Assembly (NCBI GenBank): GCA_964384555.1
Contig: CAYLLA010000052.1
Location: 1-9,792, forward strand
Origin: CAG-390 sp964384555
Lineage (GTDB): Bacteria > Bacillota > Clostridia > Oscillospirales > CAG-272
Direction of reading: 5' to 3'
Length of the DNA: 9,792 bases
Shown: positions 6,758 through 9,792 of the stretch, one piece after another
How positions within the stretch are numbered: position 1 is the stretch's first letter
Layout: every line of letters starts with the position of its first letter
Notes under the pieces: model-generated
Seen by the model: the letters and a program-made list of their open reading frames with translations, nothing else
Databases searched by the model: none
Told to the model about the DNA's origin: nothing
Translations under genes and position numbers: made by a program

Positions 6758-7936
6758 ATGGCAGACAAATCAATGGACGGTCTTAACACGTTCACCGCGC
6801 AGACCACAGAAACTGTTGACACCACACGCAAGATGCGCGTTGGTATTATCGGATGCGGCTGGATAGCCGGCTCGCACATGAAGGCATACCTCGCCCAGCC
6901 CGATGTTGAGATCGTGGCAGGTGCGGATCTTGTACCCGGCAAGGCCGAGGCCTTCTTTAAAAAATACGGCGTTGAGGGCGCCAAGACCCACTACGCATCC
7001 CACAAGGAAATGATAGATGACGAGTCACTGCAGCTTGATGCGGTCTCCATCTGCACCTACAACCGTCAGCATGCCGAGCCGGCCATCTACGCGCTCGACC
7101 ACGGCGTAAACGTACTGCTTGAAAAGCCCTTTACCGTAACTCTTGACGAGGCTATTGAGGTCATGAAGGCCGAAAAGCGCAGCGGCAAGGTGCTCTCCAT
7201 AGGCTTCCAGCCCAGACTTGATGCAAATATGCAGATGATCAAAAAGATCGTTCAGTCCGGCGAGCTTGGTAAGATCTACTACATTCAGACAGGCGGCGGC
7301 CGCCGTCGCGGCATCCCCACCCCCTACGGCACATCCTTTATCGCTGACGAAACTGCCGGTATCGGCGCACTTGGCGACATCGGTTGCTACTCGCTCGATA
7401 TGGTGCTCAACGCCATCGGCTATCCCAAGCCCCTGACGGTCACAGGCTACAAGTCTGCCTTCTTCGGCCAGGATCCCAACTACTGCGGCTACCGCGCCGA
7501 TAAGCGCGCCGAGTACGCAAAGGCCTTCCAGGTAGATGACTTCGCCGCCGCGTTCATTCGTCTTGAGGGCGGTATCGTGCTTGACTTCCGTATCGCGTGG
7601 GCCATGAATATGGATACCCCCGGTGATACCATCATCCTCGGCACCAAGGGCGGTCTTCGCATCCCCTCCACCGAGTGCTGGAACGGCACCGTCGGCGGCC
7701 CGATGAAGGTATACCACGAGGTCTGCGGTCAGCAGGTCGAGACCGAGATACCGATCATTACAATGAAGAAGGGTCTGTTCGATCTTAAGATCCGTACATT
7801 CCTTGATGCATGCAAAAACGGCACACCCGCGCCCGTGCCCTCAAGCCAGATCATCTACAACCAGGCCATCATCGATGGTATCGCCCGTTCCGCCGAGTGC
7901 GGCCACGAGGTCGAGATCAACGTTCCCGAGGTCTGA
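6758..7936 (+). CDS. Gfo/Idh/MocA family NAD(P)-dependent oxidoreductase
   Basis: This 392-residue protein has an N-terminal Rossmann domain (VGIIGCGWIAGSH, 28-40), the EKP signature (Glu122-Lys123-Pro124) whose lysine is catalytic in the family, and a C-terminal domain with GDIGCYSLD (206-214), where many relatives have a His in the Tyr211 region. Such enzymes oxidise or reduce a hydroxyl of sugars, inositols or glycosides. GGAGG (6745-6749), eight bases upstream, selects the ATG at 6758; an in-frame TTG at 6743 overlaps that site. About 25 residues rich in Thr precede the Rossmann fold, more than usual; no Tat or secretion signal is evident. It probably acts in series with the upstream isomerase-like protein, and a strong terminator follows. 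Confidence 0.9.
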   Translation: MADKSMDGLNTFTAQTTETVDTTRKMRVGIIGCGWIAGSHMKAYLAQPDVEIVAGADLVPGKAEAFFKKYGVEGAKTHYASHKEMIDDESLQLDAVSICTYNRQHAEPAIYALDHGVNVLLEKPFTVTLDEAIEVMKAEKRSGKVLSIGFQPRLDANMQMIKKIVQSGELGKIYYIQTGGGRRRGIPTPYGTSFIADETAGIGALGDIGCYSLDMVLNAIGYPKPLTVTGYKSAFFGQDPNYCGYRADKRAEYAKAFQVDDFAAAFIRLEGGIVLDFRIAWAMNMDTPGDTIILGTKGGLRIPSTECWNGTVGGPMKVYHEVCGQQVETEIPIITMKKGLFDLKIRTFLDACKNGTPAPVPSSQIIYNQAIIDGIARSAECGHEVEINVPEV

Positions 7937-7954
7937 TAGATACAAAATAGGATC

Positions 7955-7993
7955 AAAAATTGCCCGCCCCGGCTCGAATGAGCCGGGGCGGGC
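7955..7993. terminator. Bidirectional terminator between convergent genes
   Basis: Arms 7962-7975 and 7980-7993 pair perfectly over 14 GC-rich base pairs around GAAT. On the minus strand the stem is followed by AATTTTTG (7961-7954), a proper U-tract for mnmE. On the plus strand the stem ends the dehydrogenase unit, though the following bases (gtgctatatgatcatttt) are less T-rich. It lies 11 bases from the mnmE stop codon and 25 from the dehydrogenase stop. Confidence 0.9.
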
Positions 7994-8004
7994 GTGCTAT
8001 ATGA

Positions 8005-9405
8005 TCATTTTCCTACGCAGAATTTGGAGAAGATGCCGTCAACTATCTCGGCGCAGATGCCGCGGCCGTCCACCTCGCGCAGGGCGGCGAGTGCCTCCTC
8101 AAGATCCACGCCGGCGATATCCGGGGAGAAGCCGTCGGCAATTACCGCCGCGGCATCGTCAAGCGCGGCGGCAGCGCGGTCAAGGGACGCGCGCTGTCTT
8201 TCGTTTTGCACGATGGCATCCGTCTCAAAGGACACGGCGGGGTCGATGTAAAGCCCGCCAATGGCCCCGGCAAGCTCGTCCATACCGCTACCGTCGGCGG
8301 CGCTGATCGATGCGCGGACCGCAAAGCGCTCCCACAGCTCAAGGGCGGCGGGGGCGGCACCACACACACCGTCGGTGATATCCGCCTTGGTCATCACCGC
8401 TACAACATGGCCGAACTCGCGCGCGGCAAGCTCGGCGGCAAGCCCCTGCTCGTCCGCATTCGGCTCGCGCGAGCCGTCTATTACAAAAAGCACCAGCTCG
8501 CTCCCCGCTATGCGGTCACGGGCGCGGTCAATGCCCACGCGCTCGGCCTCGTCACGACCCTCGCGGATGCCCGCGGTATCCGAAAGCCGCAGTGTCAGCC
8601 CGCCAAAGGAGACTGTCTCGGTCAAAATATCCCGCGTCGTGCCCGCCTCGGCGGTCACAATGGCCAGCTCCTCGCCGGCTATCCGATTATAAAGCGTGCT
8701 TTTGCCCGCGTTGGTGCGTCCGCAAATGACGGTGGGAATGCCCTCGGCTATCGCCCGCCCTGTTCTGTATGTCGCAAGCAGTGCACCAAGCTTTTGGCGG
8801 GTAGCACAGAGCCGCGCCGCGATCTCGGGGACGCCGATCTCGCCCAGATCCTCGTCCGGGAAATCGATGCGGGCGTAGATATCCGAAAGCACGGCCGATA
8901 TCTCGTCGCTGATCTCGGCGGCGGCGACCGAAAGCCTGCCCATCATTCCGCCGTGCGCCATGCGCATCTGCGCATCGGTGCGAGCCTCAAGCAGCATGCC
9001 GAGCGCCTCGGCCTCCGGCAGGGTCAGCTTGCCCGCGGCATAGGCGCGGCGGGTGAATTCGCCCGGCTCGGCCTGTCGCGCACCGGCGTTTATCGCTGCG
9101 GCAAGCACCGCCGCGGTCACCAGCACGCCGCCGTGACAGGAGATCTCGGCGGTGTCCTCGCCGGTAAAGGAGCGCGGCGCACGAAAGATCACGCAAAGGC
9201 CGCTGTCCAGCGTGCGGCCGTCCCGCGGGTCGCGGATGTCGCCGAATATCGCGCGGCGTTCCTCGGCCACCGAGGGCGCTTTTTTATTTTTGGGGATAAA
9301 TATCCTGTCGGCTATGGCTGTGGCATCCGGTCCGCTAATGCGGATCAGCGCCACACCGCCCTTGCCGCGCGGCGTGGATATCGCCGCGATAGTATCAAAT
9401 GACAT
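8005..9405 (-). CDS. mnmE: tRNA uridine-5-carboxymethylaminomethyl(34) synthesis GTPase MnmE
   Basis: MnmE (TrmE) works with MnmG to add the carboxymethylaminomethyl group at wobble uridine 34 of certain tRNAs, using a methylene-tetrahydrofolate one-carbon unit. The 466-residue product has the TrmE N-domain (DTIAAISTPRGKGGVALIRISG at its start), a helical region, and an inserted G domain: GRTNAGKS (229-236), GTTRD (255-259), DTAG (276-279) and TKAD (339-342). It ends in CVGK (463-466), the family C-terminal CxGK with the catalytic cysteine. Length matches relatives of about 455-465. The start at 9405 is set by AAGGAG (9416-9411) five bases upstream; a longer frame to 9546 adds unrelated residues across an inverted repeat. 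Its usual partner genes (mnmG, rsmG, jag, yidC) are not adjacent on either visible side. Confidence 0.97.
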   Translation of the reverse strand: MSFDTIAAISTPRGKGGVALIRISGPDATAIADRIFIPKNKKAPSVAEERRAIFGDIRDPRDGRTLDSGLCVIFRAPRSFTGEDTAEISCHGGVLVTAAVLAAAINAGARQAEPGEFTRRAYAAGKLTLPEAEALGMLLEARTDAQMRMAHGGMMGRLSVAAAEISDEISAVLSDIYARIDFPDEDLGEIGVPEIAARLCATRQKLGALLATYRTGRAIAEGIPTVICGRTNAGKSTLYNRIAGEELAIVTAEAGTTRDILTETVSFGGLTLRLSDTAGIREGRDEAERVGIDRARDRIAGSELVLFVIDGSREPNADEQGLAAELAAREFGHVVAVMTKADITDGVCGAAPAALELWERFAVRASISAADGSGMDELAGAIGGLYIDPAVSFETDAIVQNERQRASLDRAAAALDDAAAVIADGFSPDIAGVDLEEALAALREVDGRGICAEIVDGIFSKFCVGK

Positions 9406-9424
9406 TGTGGCTCCTTGATCGTTA

Positions 9425-9452
9425 CCCGCCGCGGCGTTTTTCACGCGGCGGG
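9425..9452. other. 9-bp inverted repeat in the mnmE leader
   Basis: CCCGCCGCG (9425-9433) and CGCGGCGGG (9444-9452) pair perfectly around a 10-base loop. An alternative shorter pairing, GCGT/ACGC (9434-9437 and 9443-9446), is mutually exclusive with it. It lies about 10 bases upstream of the mnmE ribosome site and could be a leader hairpin or the terminator stem of an upstream gene, but no T-run follows on the minus strand. Confidence 0.5.
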
Positions 9453-9464
9453 GGTGAATATTAA

Positions 9465-9493
9465 AAGATATGTGGGCGAGTAAGAAAACGCAA
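9465..9493 (-). promoter_or_regulatory. Possible weak promoter for mnmE
   Basis: On the minus strand TTGCGT (9493-9488) and TATCTT (9470-9465) are spaced by 17 bp and lie 60 bases before the start codon. Each box matches consensus only partly (3 of 6 and 4 of 6), so this is a candidate chosen by position. Confidence 0.3.
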
Positions 9494-9500
9494 TGCGGGA

Positions 9501-9544
9501 GCAGAAACGTGGCGCCTGAGGGATCGTAAGCGCTTGCTTTCTGC
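9501..9544. other. Inverted repeat enclosing small palindromes upstream of mnmE
   Basis: GCAGAAA (9501-9507) and TTTCTGC (9538-9544) are perfect inverted arms 30 bases apart. The interior contains the palindromes GGCGCC (9511-9516) and AAGCGCTT (9528-9535). It lies just upstream of the candidate mnmE promoter and may be a regulator site or part of the neighbouring repeat element. Function is unknown. Confidence 0.35.
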
Positions 9545-9578
9545 ATGGCTATAAGTTAAAGCTCAAACTCTCGCCAAG

Positions 9579-9717
9579 CCTTCTCCAGTGGGGGAAGAGA
9601 CTCGTCCCGCTTAGCGGGTCGAGTCGTCAAAAACGACTCGGCGAGTGAGACTCGCCGTTTTGCAAGCAAAAACGTCGTTTTTGCAGATTAATTGTGATTT
9701 GTGACGGATGAGGTGGG
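9579..9717. repeat. Hairpin-rich intergenic repeat element (REP/MITE-like)
   Basis: The element begins with an imperfect hairpin (9580-9586 with 9591-9597, ...TTCTCC/GGGGAA...) and ends with GACGGATGAGGTGGG (9703-9717). I recall both edges from short intergenic repeats scattered through gut Clostridia genomes, a recollection I cannot test here. Between them lie five more palindromes: 9599-9604 with 9620-9625 (interior 9606-9610 with 9614-9618), 9620-9627 with 9633-9640, 9639-9646 with 9650-9657, 9658-9663 with 9666-9671, and 9666-9674 with 9676-9684. No open reading frame or transposase is present, so it could move only with help in trans. Confidence 0.6.
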
Positions 9718-9763
9718 CTATGCACTATGAACGTGCTGTCTATATTAGGAGCACACTCGATGT

Positions 9764-9792
9764 GGGAGCTGTCGCGGCTTGACCGCGACTGA
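9764..9792. repeat. Probable start of a second hairpin repeat, cut by window end
   Basis: GGGAGCT (9764-9770) is followed by a perfect 7-bp stem, GTCGCGG/CCGCGAC (9771-9777 and 9783-9789), and then TGA at the window edge. The order GGGAGCT, hairpin, ACTGA matches a short intergenic repeat I recall from Clostridia. The element is truncated here, so the identification is tentative. Confidence 0.35.

Noticed and set aside
8206..9402. 398-codon plus-strand reading frame opposite mnmE
   Set aside because: It is a shadow in GC-rich DNA. MnmE on the other strand has all G-domain motifs and the C-terminal CxGK.
9406..9546. 47-residue N-terminal extension of MnmE
   Set aside because: The family begins at the DTIAAISTP region, and AAGGAG sits five bases before the ATG at 9405. 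The extension crosses inverted repeats.
9579..9792. CRISPR array
   Set aside because: The repeated motifs are alternating inverted arms of 6 to 9 bases with no regular direct repeats or unique spacers, and no cas genes are present.

Overview
The window looks like a chromosomal segment of a GC-rich member of the Clostridia, probably an uncultured gut or rumen lineage near Oscillospiraceae or Christensenellales. The signs are strong GGAGG ribosome sites, near-consensus sigma-A promoters with 17-bp spacers, a transketolase split into two genes, a Clostridia-style Thr/Glu/Pro-rich lipoprotein, and short hairpin-rich intergenic repeats of a kind I recall from this group. That placement is inference. 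No 16S or other decisive marker is present.

Layout. Bases 1-415 hold no gene. They contain several short palindromes, then a near-consensus promoter followed at once by a terminator-like hairpin. Bases 416-2110 encode a large secreted lipoprotein of unknown role. Bases 2111-2683 are non-coding: a hairpin after the lipoprotein gene, a second hairpin, three tandem copies of a 110-112 bp repeat, and a consensus promoter. That promoter drives the two transketolase subunit genes (2684-3517 and 3533-4501). A long stem-loop separates them from a divergent glycerol-3-phosphate dehydrogenase-like gene (4610-5659). A second near-consensus promoter (5733-5761) starts a leader and a two-gene unit: a TIM-barrel sugar isomerase-like protein (5903-6718) and a Gfo/Idh/MocA dehydrogenase (6758-7936). 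A strong bidirectional terminator (7955-7993) separates this unit from mnmE, which runs on the minus strand (9405 to 8005). The last 390 bases are non-coding. They hold inverted repeats upstream of mnmE, a chain of overlapping palindromes that looks like an intergenic repeat element, and the start of what seems to be a second such element.

How the genes fit together. Transketolase moves two-carbon units in the non-oxidative pentose phosphate pathway, the GpsA-like protein belongs to a dihydroxyacetone-phosphate/glycerol-3-phosphate family, and the isomerase plus Gfo/Idh pair is typical of sugar or polyol catabolism. The middle of the window is therefore a plausible small carbohydrate-metabolism cluster, although the two promoters and the internal hairpin show at least two transcription units. 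No transporter or regulator is present to name a substrate. MnmE is an unrelated housekeeping tRNA-modification GTPase.

I found no clear undescribed multi-gene system. The most unusual signals are in the non-coding DNA: the palindrome chain at 9580-9684, the tandem repeats with exchanged hairpin arms at 2288-2612, and the promoter-hairpin arrangement at 307-386.
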